Source: Mycobacterium sp. D16Q13 (lineage in GTDB: Bacteria; Actinomycetota; Actinomycetes; Mycobacteriales; Mycobacteriaceae). From it: a stretch of 64,000 nt of DNA. Both the position numbers and the translations under genes were made by a program. The stretch spans positions 248,001 through 312,000 of the forward strand of contig NZ_MAEW01000011.1 in the NCBI RefSeq assembly GCF_002013375.1. The letters are read 5' to 3'. Under the pieces are notes generated by a model. It was given only the letters and a program-made list of their open reading frames with translations, was not told the origin of the DNA and did no database searches. Positions 9,224-20,647 of this stretch are shown here, piece after piece; position 1 is the stretch's first letter; each line of letters begins with the position of its first letter.

Positions 9224-11515
9224 GTGACCAAGCTGGCACTTTCACACACGCACTGGGGTGCATTTACCCCCGAGATCCGCGACGGCGAAGTGATCGGCGT
9301 CACGCCTATCCCGACCGATCTGGACCCGTCACCGCTGTTGCAGAACATTCCCGGTTCGATCCGCCACCAGGCCCGAGTAACCGCGCCATTCGTACGCCGC
9401 GGCTGGCTGCGGGACGGACCCGGTCCCAGCACAGCACGCGGCTCCGACGAGTACGTCGAGGTGTCCTGGGACGAGCTCACCGAACTACTGGCCGATGAAC
9501 TACGGCGGATCGTCGACACTCATGGCAACGAAGCCATTTACGGCGGCTCGTACGGCTGGGCCAGCGCGGGACGGTTCCATCATGCCCAGAGTCAGGTACA
9601 CCGGTTCCTGAAACTGCTCGGCGGGTACACCTTTTCACGTCATTCGTACAGCCTGGGGGCAACCGGCGTCATCATGCCGCACGTCGTCGGCACCCACGAC
9701 GGGCTGTTCAAGAGGTCGACGTCATGGGACGTCATCGTCGAGAACACCGACCTCCTGGTCTCATTCGGCGGTATGGCCCTGAAGAACACCGGTGTCAACC
9801 ATGGCGGCACCACCGCGCATCCGGCTCGTGATGCCCTCGACAGGTTCCGCGCCCGCGGCGGGCGCATCGTCTCCTTCAGTCCGCTGCGCGATGACATCGA
9901 CGGCGAATGCGAATGGCACGCACCTGTTCCCGGGACCGACGTCACGGTCATGCTCGCGCTGGCCCATGTGCTGGCCGTGGAAGGTCTGGCCAACCTGGCC
10001 TTCCTACGCTCCTACTGCACCGGCTATGAACGGTTTGAGCGCTATCTCCTGGGGATCGACGACGGTGTACCCAAGACCCCGGAATGGGCTGCGAGTATCA
10101 GCGCTCTGGACGCTGACGAGCTGCGCACACTGGCGCGGCGAATGGCGGCCGGGCGCACCCTGGTGACGGTCAGCTGGTCGCTGCAGCGGGTGCGCCACGG
10201 CGAACAGGCCCCGTGGATGGGGCTCACCCTGGCCGCGATGCTCGGTCAGATCGGGCTTCCCGGAGGTGGTTTCGGCCACGGCTATGGCTCGATGAACGAG
10301 GCGGGACTGGCCCCGGTCAGCTGCCCGCTGCCGACCTTCCCCCAGGGGCCCAACCCGGTTGCGACGTTCATCCCGGTGGCGGCCATCAGTGAGCTGCTGC
10401 TGCGGCCCGGCCAGACACTGGCCTACAACGGTCAGACACTCACACTGCCGGACATCCGATGCGTCTACTGGGCGGGCGGAAATCCGTTCCACCACCATCA
10501 GAACCTGCCGCGACTGCGCCGTGCGCTGGCGCGCGTCGACACCGTCGTGGTGCACGATCCGGTGTGGACGGCCATGGCCAAGCACGCCGATATCGTGGTG
10601 CCGTCTACCACCAGCCTGGAACGCGACGACTTCTCCGGAAGCCGCAACGACCCCCTGCTGGTGGCGATGAAGGCCGCGACATCGCCCTATGCCAACTCGC
10701 GCGATGACTACACGACATTCTCGGCGCTCGCCGAAAGGCTCGGGTTCGGCGACGAGTTCTCCGAGGGACGCACCGCCGCGCAGTGGCTACGTCACATTTA
10801 CACCGATTGGGCCGCGGCCCGCGATTTCGCGGTGCCAACCTTCGACGAGTTCTGGGAGCAGGGCTACCTGCAGTTGCCGACCGATCCCGGCCTGACTCTG
10901 CTCTCGGACTTCCGTGACAACCCAGACGCGCACCCGCTGCACACCCCGAGCGGGCGCATCGAGATCTTCTCGGAGACCATCGACAGTTTCGGATACGCCG
11001 ACTGCGGCGGCCACCCGCAGTGGTACGAGCCCACAGAATGGCTGAACGGTGAACGCGCCCAAAGCTTCCCACTGCACCTGATTGCCAATCAGCCGCGGAC
11101 CCGGCTGCACAGCCAGCTCGATTTCGGCGGCACCAGCCAGGCCTCGAAAGTTCAGGGACGCGAACCCATCCGCATACATCCGGCCGACGCCGCCGAGCGC
11201 GGGATCGGTGACGGCGACGTGGTGCGGGTCTTCAACGACCGCGGTGCGTGCCTGGCCGGGGCGGTTCTGGACGAAGGCCTACGGCACCGGGTGGTGCAGC
11301 TGTCCACCGGCGCGTGGTACGACCCGATCGATCCGTCCGATCTAGATTCGCTCTGCGCACACGGCAATCCCAATGTCCTGACCGACGATTCAGGAACCTC
11401 GTCCTTGGCACAGGGGTGCACCGGTCAGCACGTGCTGGTGCAGATCGAGCGGTTCGAGGAATCACTGCCGCCGGTTCGGGCACACATCCCGCCGCAGCTC
11501 GTTCCGCGCGACTAG
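9224..11515 (+). CDS. bisC: molybdopterin-dependent S/N-oxide reductase, biotin sulfoxide reductase-like
   Basis: 763 residues from GTG 9224. A longer frame from 9128 would run through the palindromic operator. It belongs to the DMSO reductase family with bis-MGD cofactor: no N-terminal Fe-S cysteine motif, the molybdenum-ligand serine in HSYSLGATGVIMPH (about residue 144), GGNPFHHHQNL, and ADIVVPSTTSLERDD. The C-terminal MPT-binding domain has RLHSQLDFG and HGNPNVLT. No Tat signal is visible, so it is cytosolic, as is BisC. It reduces biotin sulfoxide or methionine sulfoxide; the exact substrate is inferred. It converges on hflX with a four-base overlap. Confidence 0.88.
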   Translation: MTKLALSHTHWGAFTPEIRDGEVIGVTPIPTDLDPSPLLQNIPGSIRHQARVTAPFVRRGWLRDGPGPSTARGSDEYVEVSWDELTELLADELRRIVDTHGNEAIYGGSYGWASAGRFHHAQSQVHRFLKLLGGYTFSRHSYSLGATGVIMPHVVGTHDGLFKRSTSWDVIVENTDLLVSFGGMALKNTGVNHGGTTAHPARDALDRFRARGGRIVSFSPLRDDIDGECEWHAPVPGTDVTVMLALAHVLAVEGLANLAFLRSYCTGYERFERYLLGIDDGVPKTPEWAASISALDADELRTLARRMAAGRTLVTVSWSLQRVRHGEQAPWMGLTLAAMLGQIGLPGGGFGHGYGSMNEAGLAPVSCPLPTFPQGPNPVATFIPVAAISELLLRPGQTLAYNGQTLTLPDIRCVYWAGGNPFHHHQNLPRLRRALARVDTVVVHDPVWTAMAKHADIVVPSTTSLERDDFSGSRNDPLLVAMKAATSPYANSRDDYTTFSALAERLGFGDEFSEGRTAAQWLRHIYTDWAAARDFAVPTFDEFWEQGYLQLPTDPGLTLLSDFRDNPDAHPLHTPSGRIEIFSETIDSFGYADCGGHPQWYEPTEWLNGERAQSFPLHLIANQPRTRLHSQLDFGGTSQASKVQGREPIRIHPADAAERGIGDGDVVRVFNDRGACLAGAVLDEGLRHRVVQLSTGAWYDPIDPSDLDSLCAHGNPNVLTDDSGTSSLAQGCTGQHVLVQIERFEESLPPVRAHIPPQLVPRD

Positions 11516-12909
11516 AGCCCGGCGAGAAGCGCGGCCAGCGCCCGAGGCACCCTGCCCACCACGCGCGTGCCCTCCGCCAGATGTTCGGTGGAATGCACCT
11601 GACCCTCGGTATGGATTCGGGCCACCAAGTCACCGCGTTCGTACGGGATGACCACGTCGACGGGCACATCCGCGCGGGGCACCGTCTCGGCGATGGCCGC
11701 TCGGAGCCTGGCGACCCCGTCGCCGGTGTGCGCCGAGACGAACAGCGCCTGGGGCAGTGCGCGACGCAGCTGCGCCAAGGCAAGATCACCCGCAGCATCG
11801 ATCTTGTTGATCACCAGCAGCTCCGGTGCCGCCGAAGAATCATGGTCGGCGACAACCTCACTGATCACCGCGCGCACCGCCTCGATCTGGGCCAGCGGCG
11901 CCAGATCGGAGCCGTCCACCACGTGGACGAGCAGGTCCGCGTCGGCCACCTCTTCCAGAGTGGACCGAAACGCCTCCACCAATTGGGTGGGCAGGTGCCG
12001 TACGAAACCGACGGTGTCCGTGATGACGAATTCGCTTCCGTCATCAAATGTTCCGCGCCGCGTTGTCGGTTCGAGGGTGGCGAACAACGCATCCTGGACC
12101 AGCACCCCGGCACCGGTGATCGCGTTCAGCAGGCTCGACTTACCGGCATTGGTGTAGCCGACGATGGCAATCGACGGAGCATCACTCTCGAGGCGACGGC
12201 TGCGCTTGGTGTCACGAACCGTCTTCATTTCGCGGATCTCGCGACGCAGCTTGGACATGCGTTCGCGGATCCGGCGCCGGTCGGTCTCGATCTTCGTCTC
12301 ACCGGGGCCACGGGTACCCACACCGCCACCTGCGCCGCCGGCGCGGCCACCGGCCTGGCGGGACATGGATTCACCCCAGCCACGCAGCCGCGGCAGCATG
12401 TACTCCATCTGCGCCAGCGACACCTGCGCTTTGCCCTCGCGGCTGGTGGCGTGCTGGGCGAAGATATCCAGAATCAGCGCGGTGCGGTCGATGACCTTGA
12501 CCTTCACTGCCTTCTCCAGCGCTACCAGCTGCGCCGGGCTGAGCTCACCGTCGCAGATCACGGTGTCGGCACCAGTGGCCAACACGATCTCGCGCAGCTC
12601 GATCGCCTTGCCGGATCCGATATATGTTGCCGGATCTGGCTTTTGACGACGCTGAATCAACGCTTCGAGCACCTCGGACCCGGCGGTCTCGGCGAGCGCC
12701 GCGAGTTCGGCCATGCTGACATCGGCCTCATGGGAGGTCCCGTCGGTCCAGACACCCACCAGCACAACCCGTTCCAGGCGCAGCTGCCGGTACTCGACCT
12801 CGGTGACATCGGCGAGTTCGGTGGAGAGCCCCGCCACACGCTTGAGCGCGGCGCGGTCTTCCAGCGCCAGTTCGCCATCGGTGGGTGTCTGATAGGACGT
12901 CGAATTCAT
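11512..12909 (-). CDS. hflX: ribosome-associated GTPase HflX
   Basis: 465 residues from ATG 12909. An open frame to 13062 overlaps dapF and was not used. The N-terminal HflX domain (STYIGSG-like TYIGSGKAIEL, and CDGELSPAQ) precedes a glycine-rich linker (residues about 210-235, GGRAGGAGGGVGTRGPGE) and the GTPase domain with G1 GYTNAGKSS, G3 DTVGFVRHLP and G4 NKID. HflX binds the 50S subunit and rescues or splits stalled ribosomes; in mycobacteria it contributes to macrolide tolerance and hypoxia responses. It follows miaA-dapF on the same strand with an 80-base gap. Confidence 0.95.
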   Translation of the reverse strand: MNSTSYQTPTDGELALEDRAALKRVAGLSTELADVTEVEYRQLRLERVVLVGVWTDGTSHEADVSMAELAALAETAGSEVLEALIQRRQKPDPATYIGSGKAIELREIVLATGADTVICDGELSPAQLVALEKAVKVKVIDRTALILDIFAQHATSREGKAQVSLAQMEYMLPRLRGWGESMSRQAGGRAGGAGGGVGTRGPGETKIETDRRRIRERMSKLRREIREMKTVRDTKRSRRLESDAPSIAIVGYTNAGKSSLLNAITGAGVLVQDALFATLEPTTRRGTFDDGSEFVITDTVGFVRHLPTQLVEAFRSTLEEVADADLLVHVVDGSDLAPLAQIEAVRAVISEVVADHDSSAAPELLVINKIDAAGDLALAQLRRALPQALFVSAHTGDGVARLRAAIAETVPRADVPVDVVIPYERGDLVARIHTEGQVHSTEHLAEGTRVVGRVPRALAALLAGL

Positions 12910-12988
12910 ATCTCTGCTGTCTGCTCTTCGCGCGGTTCGCTCATCGCGCACCGATGCTCCCACCTGTGGCTCATCGATCGCATCCCAA

Positions 12989-13885
12989 TTATCCGCAGGC
13001 GCCAATGCCGCCCCACCATTCGTCGGAGATTTCGCCGTCGGCCAGCAGCATCGACGGCCCACGCAGGAAGCTGGAATCGGCGGTTACTGTCACCCGGACC
13101 TGTCCACCGGGGATGTCGACCACAATCTCACCGGCCGACAGTCCGAGGTGCCGCAGTGCGGCATAGGCAGCCGCCACGGTTCCTGTTCCACAGGAACGCG
13201 TCTCGCCGACGCCCCGTTCGTGGACCCGCATCTGCACCGCGCCGACGGCACCGTCAGTGCCGTCGACGGGGGCCGTCAGCACCTCGATATTGACCCCGTC
13301 GGGAAACAGCTCTTCGCCGAACTCCACCGGAGCACCCACGTCGAGCATGCGCAGATCCTCAGCGGACAGATCAGCGTCCACGCAGGCCAGGTGCGGATTG
13401 CCCACATCGATGGCCAGACCGGAGAACCGCCGGCCGCCGACAGTCGCCTCACCGGCGCCGAACTCCTTGACCGGCCCCATGTCGACGGTCACGTCAGCGG
13501 CGAGCTGGCTCCAGGAGTTGATAGTCACTGGCCGGGGCCCGGCCAGTGACGCGACAACGAACTCGTCGCGGTGCTCCAGCCCCACCGACCGCAGATAGTG
13601 CGCGAACACCCGGACACCGTTCCCGCACATTTCGGCGATCGAACCGTCGGCATTGCGGTAGTCCATGAACCAGTCTTCGCTACTGACCCCGGCCGGCTTC
13701 TCGGCCAGCACCCCGCCCTCGAGGGCCGCGCCCACAGTGGTCACGCGCAGCACGCCGTCGGCGCCAAGACCGCGTTGCCGGTCACACAGCGCCTGTACGG
13801 CGGGCACCGACAGATCCCGCTTGATGTGGACGTCCGGCAGCACCACGAAGTCGTTCTGGGTGCCGTGGCCCTTGGTGAACTTCAC
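12989..13885 (-). CDS. dapF: diaminopimelate epimerase
   Basis: 298 residues from GTG 13885. DapF converts LL- to meso-diaminopimelate for lysine and peptidoglycan. Both halves of the pseudo-symmetric active site carry the catalytic cysteine: Cys in [16 protein letters not shown] and Cys in [15 protein letters not shown]. The start [17 protein letters not shown] is canonical. I chose the GTG because it overlaps the miaA stop as GTGA, suggesting translational coupling; an ATG at 13906 would add seven residues. The M. tuberculosis counterpart is Rv2726c. Confidence 0.96.
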   Translation of the reverse strand: MKFTKGHGTQNDFVVLPDVHIKRDLSVPAVQALCDRQRGLGADGVLRVTTVGAALEGGVLAEKPAGVSSEDWFMDYRNADGSIAEMCGNGVRVFAHYLRSVGLEHRDEFVVASLAGPRPVTINSWSQLAADVTVDMGPVKEFGAGEATVGGRRFSGLAIDVGNPHLACVDADLSAEDLRMLDVGAPVEFGEELFPDGVNIEVLTAPVDGTDGAVGAVQMRVHERGVGETRSCGTGTVAAAYAALRHLGLSAGEIVVDIPGGQVRVTVTADSSFLRGPSMLLADGEISDEWWGGIGACG

Positions 13886-14811
13886 GTATCCGAGGATAGG
13901 CGCCACCGCGACTCAATTTCGCCGCAGAGTCCGGCTGGGTCACCGTCGCTGCCTGCCAGCCACATGATGCGGTGGTCGCGGCCAAACCACGATCGCTGCC
14001 GACGCACATAGCGCCGGGTGCCCATGAATGTCAGTTCACGCGCCTGTGCCAGGTCGCCGGCGCCTCCCCCGGTATCCAGCGCCGCGATCACCTGGGCATA
14101 TCCGATCGCCCTCGATGCCGTGACACCCTCACGCAGGCCGACACCCAACAGCTGCTCGACCTCCGCGACAAATCCCTGCTCGAACATCAGATCCGTGCGC
14201 CGCGCGATCCGCTCGTCGAGTTTGTCCGTCTCCCAGTCCAATCCCACGATCAACGTGTCCCACCGTGGCGAGCCGATAGTCGGCGCCGACGCGGCGAATG
14301 GCTGCCCGGTGAGTTCGATTACCTCCAGTGCCCGCACCGTGCGACGCCCGTCGGTGGGCAGGATGACCGCTGCCGCTGCCGGGTCCCGGCTGGCGAGTTC
14401 GGCGTGCAACGCGGCGACTCCAATCTCCGCCAGCCGCTGCTCCCAGCGCGCCCGTACCTGCGCATCCGTCGCGGGAAACGTCCAATCATCAAGTAAGGCC
14501 TGGATATACATCATCGATCCGCCGACGATCACGGGCACATGTCCTCGTGCCTGGATGTCATCGATGGCCGCAACGGCGTCCTGTTGATAGGTCGCGACGG
14601 TGGCGGTCTCTGCCACATCGAGCACATCGAGCATGTGGTGTGGAATGCCCCGGCGCTCTGCCTCAGGCACCTTGGCGGTACCGATATCCATACCGCGATA
14701 CAGCTGCATCGCGTCGGCGTTGACGATCTCGCCGCCCAGCCGCTCGGCGAGCTCTAGCGCGAGGGCCGACTTGCCGGTGGCGGTGGGGCCGATGACCGCG
14801 ATGGGTCGCAT
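13882..14811 (-). CDS. miaA: tRNA dimethylallyltransferase
   Basis: 309 residues from ATG 14811. MiaA adds a dimethylallyl group to A37 of tRNAs reading UNN codons; MiaB, encoded at 17.7-19.2 kb, then methylthiolates it. The Walker [10 protein letters not shown] lies at residues 7-15, followed by [17 protein letters not shown], the [11 protein letters not shown] motif and the C-terminal [18 protein letters not shown]. The ATG overlaps the upstream gene's TGA by one base (TGATG), so the two are probably coupled; the long upstream extension was rejected. Confidence 0.97.
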   Translation of the reverse strand: MRPIAVIGPTATGKSALALELAERLGGEIVNADAMQLYRGMDIGTAKVPEAERRGIPHHMLDVLDVAETATVATYQQDAVAAIDDIQARGHVPVIVGGSMMYIQALLDDWTFPATDAQVRARWEQRLAEIGVAALHAELASRDPAAAAVILPTDGRRTVRALEVIELTGQPFAASAPTIGSPRWDTLIVGLDWETDKLDERIARRTDLMFEQGFVAEVEQLLGVGLREGVTASRAIGYAQVIAALDTGGGAGDLAQARELTFMGTRRYVRRQRSWFGRDHRIMWLAGSDGDPAGLCGEIESRWRLSSDT

Positions 14812-15482
14812 CACGACACCTGCCAGGTGCCCGCGAAGTAGCCAACCCCGTACGGGGAACCTTGGTACAGGCACCGGGCCTGAACGGCGTCCGAACCCAC
14901 CAATCCGGCAAGTGCCCGGTAGACGGCGCCCCCGGTGATCACATCCGAGAGACCGCACAGTGCGGCCACGTCCCCATGAGCAAGCGCGCCGACAAGTCCC
15001 TGCTGCGCGGCCCCGGCCTCGGGCCGATAACCTCCGGGCGCCTTGTCGGTGAGGGTGTTGGCACCGTCGGCGATGACGAGTACCCCCGGGGGCGTCGGCA
15101 ATGCCTCGATCTCATCACGCAAGGCCCGTCCGCAGGCGGCCCCGTCCGCACCGGAGACACCGACAAGTCGCACCTGCACCTCGGCGGCCTCCACTCGGGC
15201 CCGCAACCACCCGGCGATGAGCACGGGCAGCGGCAGTTCGACAGAGGCGGCGGGCCTCGACGAGAGCGAAACACGCACGTCAACCCCGTATCCGGCGAAT
15301 GTGCCCGACACGTCGCTGCCATATCGGCCGTCCCCCGCCCCGATCGCGATCCATCGGGTGGGCAGGCTTCGCACCGCCGTAATCGCGGCCTCACGCAGGT
15401 CAGCGGTCTCGTGGGCAGCCGCACCGCCCAGCTCGGGCACCAGCAGCGGGGTCGACGGGCAGATCGCTATCGAAAGATCCAC
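14811..15482 (-). CDS. class III extradiol dioxygenase subunit B-like (LigB-fold) protein
   Basis: 223-residue Ala-rich protein, the counterpart of Rv2728c. The opening [15 protein letters not shown] and the alternating strand-helix pattern resemble the LigB fold, but I do not see the full set of iron-binding histidines of a true dioxygenase, so enzymatic activity is doubtful. It sits at the head of the miaA-dapF-hflX run, with a one-base stop/start overlap to miaA, which ties its expression to tRNA modification and DAP synthesis. Function unknown. Confidence 0.75.
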   Translation of the reverse strand: MDLSIAICPSTPLLVPELGGAAAHETADLREAAITAVRSLPTRWIAIGAGDGRYGSDVSGTFAGYGVDVRVSLSSRPAASVELPLPVLIAGWLRARVEAAEVQVRLVGVSGADGAACGRALRDEIEALPTPPGVLVIADGANTLTDKAPGGYRPEAGAAQQGLVGALAHGDVAALCGLSDVITGGAVYRALAGLVGSDAVQARCLYQGSPYGVGYFAGTWQVS

Positions 15483-15722
15483 GATGCTAGGTCACCCCCT
15501 GGCTGAGGTTCGCGGCCTTTGGGTGGATGACATCGCCAAACGCGATGCACACGGCAGCTCCGATGGGGAGTGCCGACGCGATATCCGCCTCGGACATCGC
15601 GGCCTCCTCGCGGAATCATCTGGCATATGTTCGCCCGTGCGGCGATGACACCTGTTTGAATGAACGGTGTAGTGAGCTTAGGGCGCCGTGTTGCGCGGCA
15701 ACAATTGCAGGAAGAGGTTTCG

Positions 15723-17078
15723 ATGCCGGATCAGTCACCACAACAAGAGAACGTTGCTCCCGCCCACCAGCCCGGAGCTGCCCCCGTCCCCCGGCCGGGG
15801 CCGAAACCTCATCCGATGCCGCGGCGTCCCGCAGCATCGGCGCCCGCTCCTGCGGCCCATCATGTCGATCCACACAAGTTCGGCCGTGTGGATGACGACG
15901 GCAGCGTCTGGCTGATCACGTCAGCCGGTGAACGCCAGATCGGGTCGTGGCAGGCCGGAGATGCCGACGCGGCGTATACCCATTTCGGCCGTCGGTTCGA
16001 AGACCTGGAGACCGAAATCCAGCTACTGGAATTGCGGCTCGGCTCGGGTTCCGGCGACGCGCGCAAGATCAAGACCGCCGCCGAGCACCTCGCAGAGACG
16101 CTGCCCACCGCGGCCGTCCTCGGCGATGTGGACTCGCTGTCCGCACGCCTGTCGGCGCTCGTGGAGTCCGCGGACGCCCAGGCCGCCGCGGCACGCGTGC
16201 AACGCGATGAGGCTCGTTCAGCGAGCATCTCCCGCAAGGAGGAACTCGCCGCCGAAGCCGAGGAGCTCGCGAACAATTCCACACAGTGGAAGGCCGCCGG
16301 TGATCGGATCCGGGTCATTCTCGACGAGTGGAAATCAATCCATGGTGTCGATCGCAAGACCGACGACGCCCTGTGGAAGCGGTACTCAACCGCACGCGAG
16401 ACGTTTAACCGCAGGCGCGGCGCGCATTTCGCCGAACTGGACCGCGAACGCGCCGGGGCACGGGAGAAGAAGGAAGACCTGTGTAAGCAGGCTGAGACAC
16501 TCTCGGATTCCACCGACTGGGGCGCAACCTCCGCGGCATTCCGGAATCTGCTGAACGACTGGAAGGCCGCTGGTCGGGCTCCCCGGGAGACCGATGACAA
16601 CCTGTGGCACCGCTTCAAGGCCGCTCAGGACAAGTTCTTCGCTGCCCGCAACGCCGAATCTGCTTCCCGCGATGCCGAATTCGTGGCCAACGCGGACGCC
16701 AAGCGCGCATTGCTGGTCGAGGCCGAGAAGATCGATCCGGAGGCCGATGTAGATGGCGCCCGGGCGGCACTGCGGGCCATCGGTGACAAGTGGGATGCCA
16801 TCGGAAAGGTGCCGCGTGAGCAGCAGACGGATCTGGAACGGCGGCTGCGCGCGGTAGAGAAGAAGGTTCGCGACGCTGGTGAATCCGGCTGGGGCGACCC
16901 CGAGGCGGAGGCACGCGCCGAGCAATTCCGCGTTCGCGCACGCCAGTTCGAGGAGCAGGCGGTCAAGGCGGAGGCCGCGGGCAAGGCCAAGGATGCCGAG
17001 AAGGCCCGTGCCAGTGCCAAGCAGTGGCAGGAATGGGCCGATGCGGCGGTGGCCGCCGTCAAGAGCCGGTCGCGCTAG
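15723..17078 (+). CDS. DUF349 domain-containing protein
   Basis: 451 residues from ATG 15723, which is preceded by GGAAGAGG. The first 60 residues are proline-rich and disordered. They are followed by several DUF349 repeats, each a three-helix unit with W-K-A-x-G-R and D-D-x-L-W-x-R-F signatures (for example near [19 protein letters not shown]), and then a charged coiled coil to the C-terminus. It matches Rv2731. The molecular role is unknown; DUF349 proteins are mostly helical and probably scaffold-like. The 240 bases between the divergent LigB-like gene and this start hold the promoters, with no other gene seen. Confidence 0.85.
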   Translation: MPDQSPQQENVAPAHQPGAAPVPRPGPKPHPMPRRPAASAPAPAAHHVDPHKFGRVDDDGSVWLITSAGERQIGSWQAGDADAAYTHFGRRFEDLETEIQLLELRLGSGSGDARKIKTAAEHLAETLPTAAVLGDVDSLSARLSALVESADAQAAAARVQRDEARSASISRKEELAAEAEELANNSTQWKAAGDRIRVILDEWKSIHGVDRKTDDALWKRYSTARETFNRRRGAHFAELDRERAGAREKKEDLCKQAETLSDSTDWGATSAAFRNLLNDWKAAGRAPRETDDNLWHRFKAAQDKFFAARNAESASRDAEFVANADAKRALLVEAEKIDPEADVDGARAALRAIGDKWDAIGKVPREQQTDLERRLRAVEKKVRDAGESGWGDPEAEARAEQFRVRARQFEEQAVKAEAAGKAKDAEKARASAKQWQEWADAAVAAVKSRSR

Positions 17079-17672
17079 TTACCGCTCGTCCCCGTCGTCC
17101 TCGAAGGCGTCGTCGAGGAAGGTGCGCTGATCTCGCTTGGCCGCCTCGCGCCGCTGCTGTTCGGCCGCCAGCTGCACCGCAGTACGCGACCACACCACAC
17201 GCGCCCAGTGGAAAGTCAACAGAATGACGGCGATCCAGGCGACCACCAAACCGATCCCCGGGCCGGGATGTCCGGCTCCGGCGGTCTGACGGGTCCAAAT
17301 CGCAAGCATGCCAATCACACTGGCAACGAACGAGCCCGCCAGCGCGATCCAGGACAGCACCCAGCGGCGGGTCAGTAAGGCCAGCATGGAAAACCCGACA
17401 CCGAAGACCATCGCGAGCCACACGAAGATCCGGGACGGCACCCGTACGGATTCCTGGTCCGCTATCGCTCCATTGAGCAGAACGTCGAATCCTCTGGCAT
17501 GTCCGGTGTGCGGCAGTACGAACGTGAGAAGTAGCGCGAAGACCAGGACGGCCACCACGAGGGCGCGCGCGCCCGGATCGATCTCTCCGGCGACCTTCTT
17601 CTCGGCCGCGTCGATGTCTCTGCGGAACTCCTCGAACTCGGCGTCTTCTTTTCCGGATTCCGCGTCACTCAT
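17079..17672 (-). CDS. conserved membrane protein (Rv2732c-like)
   Basis: 197 residues from ATG 17672. An acidic N-terminal helix (about 45 residues) precedes four hydrophobic segments, and the C-terminus is cytoplasmic and charged ([14 protein letters not shown]). Its ATG overlaps the miaB stop as ATGA, so it is translated with miaB. The pairing is conserved in mycobacteria. No enzymatic motif is visible, and the function is unknown. It ends one base after the convergent DUF349 gene. Confidence 0.8.
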   Translation of the reverse strand: MSDAESGKEDAEFEEFRRDIDAAEKKVAGEIDPGARALVVAVLVFALLLTFVLPHTGHARGFDVLLNGAIADQESVRVPSRIFVWLAMVFGVGFSMLALLTRRWVLSWIALAGSFVASVIGMLAIWTRQTAGAGHPGPGIGLVVAWIAVILLTFHWARVVWSRTAVQLAAEQQRREAAKRDQRTFLDDAFEDDGDER

Positions 17673-19195
17673 AGCCCGCACCCTGCAACCTCAATCTGCT
17701 CTGTCGCCTTCGGGGCTCCAATTGCCGGCATGCCCAAGCCGATTCCCGATGTAGACGGTTTTTTGCCGGTTTCGTGTGCATCGCCGGCCCGGGTGCGCCG
17801 ATGGCTGAGCACTCCCCCGTCGGCGATCAGGTGATGCGGCGCCGCGCCGGTGACGTCGACGGTGATGACATCGCCGGGACGCAACTCGCCGTCCAGCTGT
17901 CCTTGCGGCCGGAAGTGCACCAACCGGCCGTCGCGGGCACGTCCGCTCATGCGCGCGGTCTCGCCGTCTTTACGGCCTTCGCCGGTGGCGATCAGCACCT
18001 CGATCTGTCGACCAATCTGCTTCTGATTCTCTTCCAGCGTGATGGATTCCTGCAGCACGATGAGCCGGTCATAGCGTTCCTGCACAACGGCTTTCGGCAG
18101 CTGATCAGGAAGCTCGGCCGCCGGTGTCCCCGGCCGGATCGAGTACTGGAAGGTGAACGCGCTGCAGAAGCGTGCGCGACGCACAACCTCAAGTGTCTGC
18201 TCGAAGTCCTCTTCGGTCTCGCCGGGGAATCCGACAATGATGTCGGTGGTGATGGCGGCGTCCGGCATGACCGCACGTACCTTGTCGATGATCGATAGGA
18301 AGCGCTCGGACCGGTATGACCGGCGCATCGCCTTGAGGACGCGATCAGAACCGGATTGCAGCGGCATATGCAGCTGGGGGCACACGTTCGGGGTCTGTGC
18401 CATGGCCTCGATGACGTCATCGGTGAATTCAGCGGGGTGTGGCGAGGTGAATCGCACCCGCTCCAGCCCCTCGATGCGGCCGCAGGCGCGCAGCAGATCG
18501 GCGAAAGCGCCGCGATCGCGGGCAATGTCAGGATCGGCGAAGTTGATGCCGTAGGCGTTGACGTTCTGACCGAGCAGCGTCACCTCCAGCACACCCTGGT
18601 CCACCAGCGCCTGCACCTCGGCGAGGATGTCACCGGGACGCCGATCGATCTCTTTGCCCCGCAAAGAGGGAACGATACAAAAGGTGCAGGTGTTGTTGCA
18701 GCCCACCGAGATCGACACCCACGCCGCGTAGGCCGATTCGCGGGTGGCGGGCAGCGCCGACGGAAAGTGTTCGAGGGCCTCGACGATCTCGACCTGGGCC
18801 TCGTTGTTGTGACGTGCCCGCTCCAGCAGCGTGGGCAGCGATCCGATGTTGTGAGTGCCGAAGACGACGTCGACCCACGGCGCCTTCTTGAGCATGCCCT
18901 CGCGGTCCTTCTGGGCGAGACAACCGCCGACGGCGATCTGCATGTTCGGGTTGGCGGCCTTACGCGGTGCGAGATGGCTGATGTTTCCGTACAGCTTGTT
19001 ATCGGCGTTCTCACGCACCGCGCAGGTGTTGAAGATGACGATGTCGGCGTCGGTGCCGTCGGGGGCCTTGACGTATCCGGCCGCATCCAGGAGGCCCGAC
19101 ACCCGCTCGGAGTCGTGCACATTCATCTGGCAGCCGTAGGTGCGGACCTGGTACGTCCGGACCGCCGATTGATCGGAAGTCACGGTACTGGTCAC
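17669..19195 (-). CDS. miaB: tRNA-2-methylthio-N6-dimethylallyladenosine synthase
   Basis: About 508 residues. MiaB is a radical-SAM methylthiotransferase acting on i6A37 of tRNA after MiaA. The UPF0004 domain has cysteines in [25 protein letters not shown] and VGGCLAQKD (auxiliary cluster). The radical-SAM motif is [11 protein letters not shown], and a TRAM domain follows at the end. The start is uncertain: GTG 19195 and GTG 19183 are plausible, whereas the open frame to 19330 would overlap the neighbouring membrane gene. A tail of about 50 residues follows the TRAM domain and looks disordered. Confidence 0.95.
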   Translation of the reverse strand: MTSTVTSDQSAVRTYQVRTYGCQMNVHDSERVSGLLDAAGYVKAPDGTDADIVIFNTCAVRENADNKLYGNISHLAPRKAANPNMQIAVGGCLAQKDREGMLKKAPWVDVVFGTHNIGSLPTLLERARHNNEAQVEIVEALEHFPSALPATRESAYAAWVSISVGCNNTCTFCIVPSLRGKEIDRRPGDILAEVQALVDQGVLEVTLLGQNVNAYGINFADPDIARDRGAFADLLRACGRIEGLERVRFTSPHPAEFTDDVIEAMAQTPNVCPQLHMPLQSGSDRVLKAMRRSYRSERFLSIIDKVRAVMPDAAITTDIIVGFPGETEEDFEQTLEVVRRARFCSAFTFQYSIRPGTPAAELPDQLPKAVVQERYDRLIVLQESITLEENQKQIGRQIEVLIATGEGRKDGETARMSGRARDGRLVHFRPQGQLDGELRPGDVITVDVTGAAPHHLIADGGVLSHRRTRAGDAHETGKKPSTSGIGLGMPAIGAPKATEQIEVAGCGL

Positions 19196-19265
19196 GGACT
19201 TATGGTACGTGCCCGAGTTCAGGCCGTTTCTCGCGCCGAGGGGCGCCAGTTCCACCACCGCGCCT

Positions 19266-19736
19266 TCATCGCACTCCACGCTCCGGGACATGCCAGCCCT
19301 GCCACCAATCGTGGATGCTGCAGACGGCATTCACGCCCATCCACATCCACCAGCCGGCCCACATCCACGATCCGACGAGCCCGGGCGCGGCGAATGCTTC
19401 GAGAACACCGAGCACGACGACGCCCGCGATCAGCACGATGACGACCGCGAATGAGATATCTCGCCGCGGCCGGGGCCGCTCGAGAATCTCGCTGTCGCGC
19501 AGATGCCGCCCCGCATCGACGGTCACCTGCCCCGATGGCGTGACCAAACGCATTAGCGAGCTGGGCAGCAGAAACAACCCGCAAACCAGCCCGAAACTCG
19601 CGGCGATCCAGCCCCAGGTAGTTGCCCCGTTGATCACCGCAACCGGAAATGACCCGATGAACAGAACAGATGCTAGAACTCTTGCGAGCGCCTTGATTCG
19701 CGGGCCTTCGACGGAAGGCCGCCGTCGCGTCCGCAT
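19266..19736 (-). CDS. small membrane protein of unknown function
   Basis: 156 residues with two N-terminal hydrophobic segments ([17 protein letters not shown] and [17 protein letters not shown]), a polar loop of about 35 residues, and two further hydrophobic segments containing a tryptophan cluster ([13 protein letters not shown]). No family is recognised. It lies immediately upstream of miaB on the same strand and divergent from gluA. The basic N-terminus [11 protein letters not shown] suggests a cytoplasmic start. Confidence 0.6.
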   Translation of the reverse strand: MRTRRRPSVEGPRIKALARVLASVLFIGSFPVAVINGATTWGWIAASFGLVCGLFLLPSSLMRLVTPSGQVTVDAGRHLRDSEILERPRPRRDISFAVVIVLIAGVVVLGVLEAFAAPGLVGSWMWAGWWMWMGVNAVCSIHDWWQGWHVPERGVR

Positions 19737-19858
19737 GGGCTCAGTATTACAGATGTTTGCTGACGCCGGTCAGGCGAGGTGCTGGATCCCAGGCCGTCCG
19801 ATTCGCGGACCCCTGCGTTCCGCGCTGCAAAAGTGTGGGGAACCCGTATTGTCTGACC

Positions 19859-20647
19859 ATGCCGGTGAGCACCGACACCTCAACGAGCGGGGAAAACGCC
19901 CCCGCAACAAGCATCCCGATGATCTCCCTTGAGCATGTCGACAAGCACTTCGGCGACTTGCACGTCCTCAAGGACATCACCCTGGAAATCCCACGCGGTC
20001 AGGTCGTTGTCATCCTCGGGCCCTCCGGCTCGGGCAAGTCGACCTTGTGTCGCACCATCAATCGTCTCGAACCCATCGACACCGGCACCATCCGAATCGA
20101 CGGCCAGGCGCTTCCCGAAGAGGGACGCGCGCTGGCCAACCTGCGCGCGGAGGTGGGGATGGTCTTCCAGTCCTTCAACCTCTTCTCACACAAGACAATT
20201 CTCGACAACGTGACGCTCGCGCCGATGAAGGTGCGCAAGAAGGACAAGGAATCCGCGCGCAAGCACGCCATCGAGCTGCTGGAACGCGTGGGAATCGCGA
20301 GCCAGAAGGACAAGTACCCGGCGCAACTATCCGGCGGGCAGCAGCAACGCGTCGCGATCGCCAGATCGTTGGCCATGGGCCCCAAGGTCATGCTGTTCGA
20401 TGAGCCCACCTCTGCACTGGACCCCGAGATGGTCAACGAGGTTCTCGATGTCATGGTGTCGCTGGCCAAAGAGGGCATGACCATGCTGGTGGTCACCCAT
20501 GAGATGGGATTCGCCCGCAAGGCCGCGGACCGGATCATCTTCATGGCCGACGGTGCCATCATCGAGGACACGGACCCGGAGAGCTTCTTTACCAACCCGA
20601 AGTCCGAACGCGCCAAGGACTTCCTCGGAAAGATCCTCGGGCATTGA
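19859..20647 (+). CDS. gluA: glutamate ABC transporter ATP-binding protein GluA
   Basis: 262 residues from ATG 19859. It is a polar-amino-acid-type ATPase: Walker [11 protein letters not shown]-loop [10 protein letters not shown], signature LSGGQQQR, Walker [15 protein letters not shown] and switch His in VTHEMGFA. The four-gene arrangement ATPase, binding protein, permease, permease is the gluABCD uptake system of corynebacteria and mycobacteria. Its stop overlaps the gluB start (TGATG). A TATTGT at about 19846 could be a -10 element for a short leader. Confidence 0.94.
   Translation: MPVSTDTSTSGENAPATSIPMISLEHVDKHFGDLHVLKDITLEIPRGQVVVILGPSGSGKSTLCRTINRLEPIDTGTIRIDGQALPEEGRALANLRAEVGMVFQSFNLFSHKTILDNVTLAPMKVRKKDKESARKHAIELLERVGIASQKDKYPAQLSGGQQQRVAIARSLAMGPKVMLFDEPTSALDPEMVNEVLDVMVSLAKEGMTMLVVTHEMGFARKAADRIIFMADGAIIEDTDPESFFTNPKSERAKDFLGKILGH

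Noticed and set aside
11248..13293. 681-residue plus-strand frame opposite hflX
   Set aside because: Antisense of HflX with low-complexity, Arg-rich composition; no domains.
15154..15170. CACCGACAA resembling a RecA-NDp element
   Set aside because: It lies inside the LigB-like gene with no suitable -10 and no gene start downstream.
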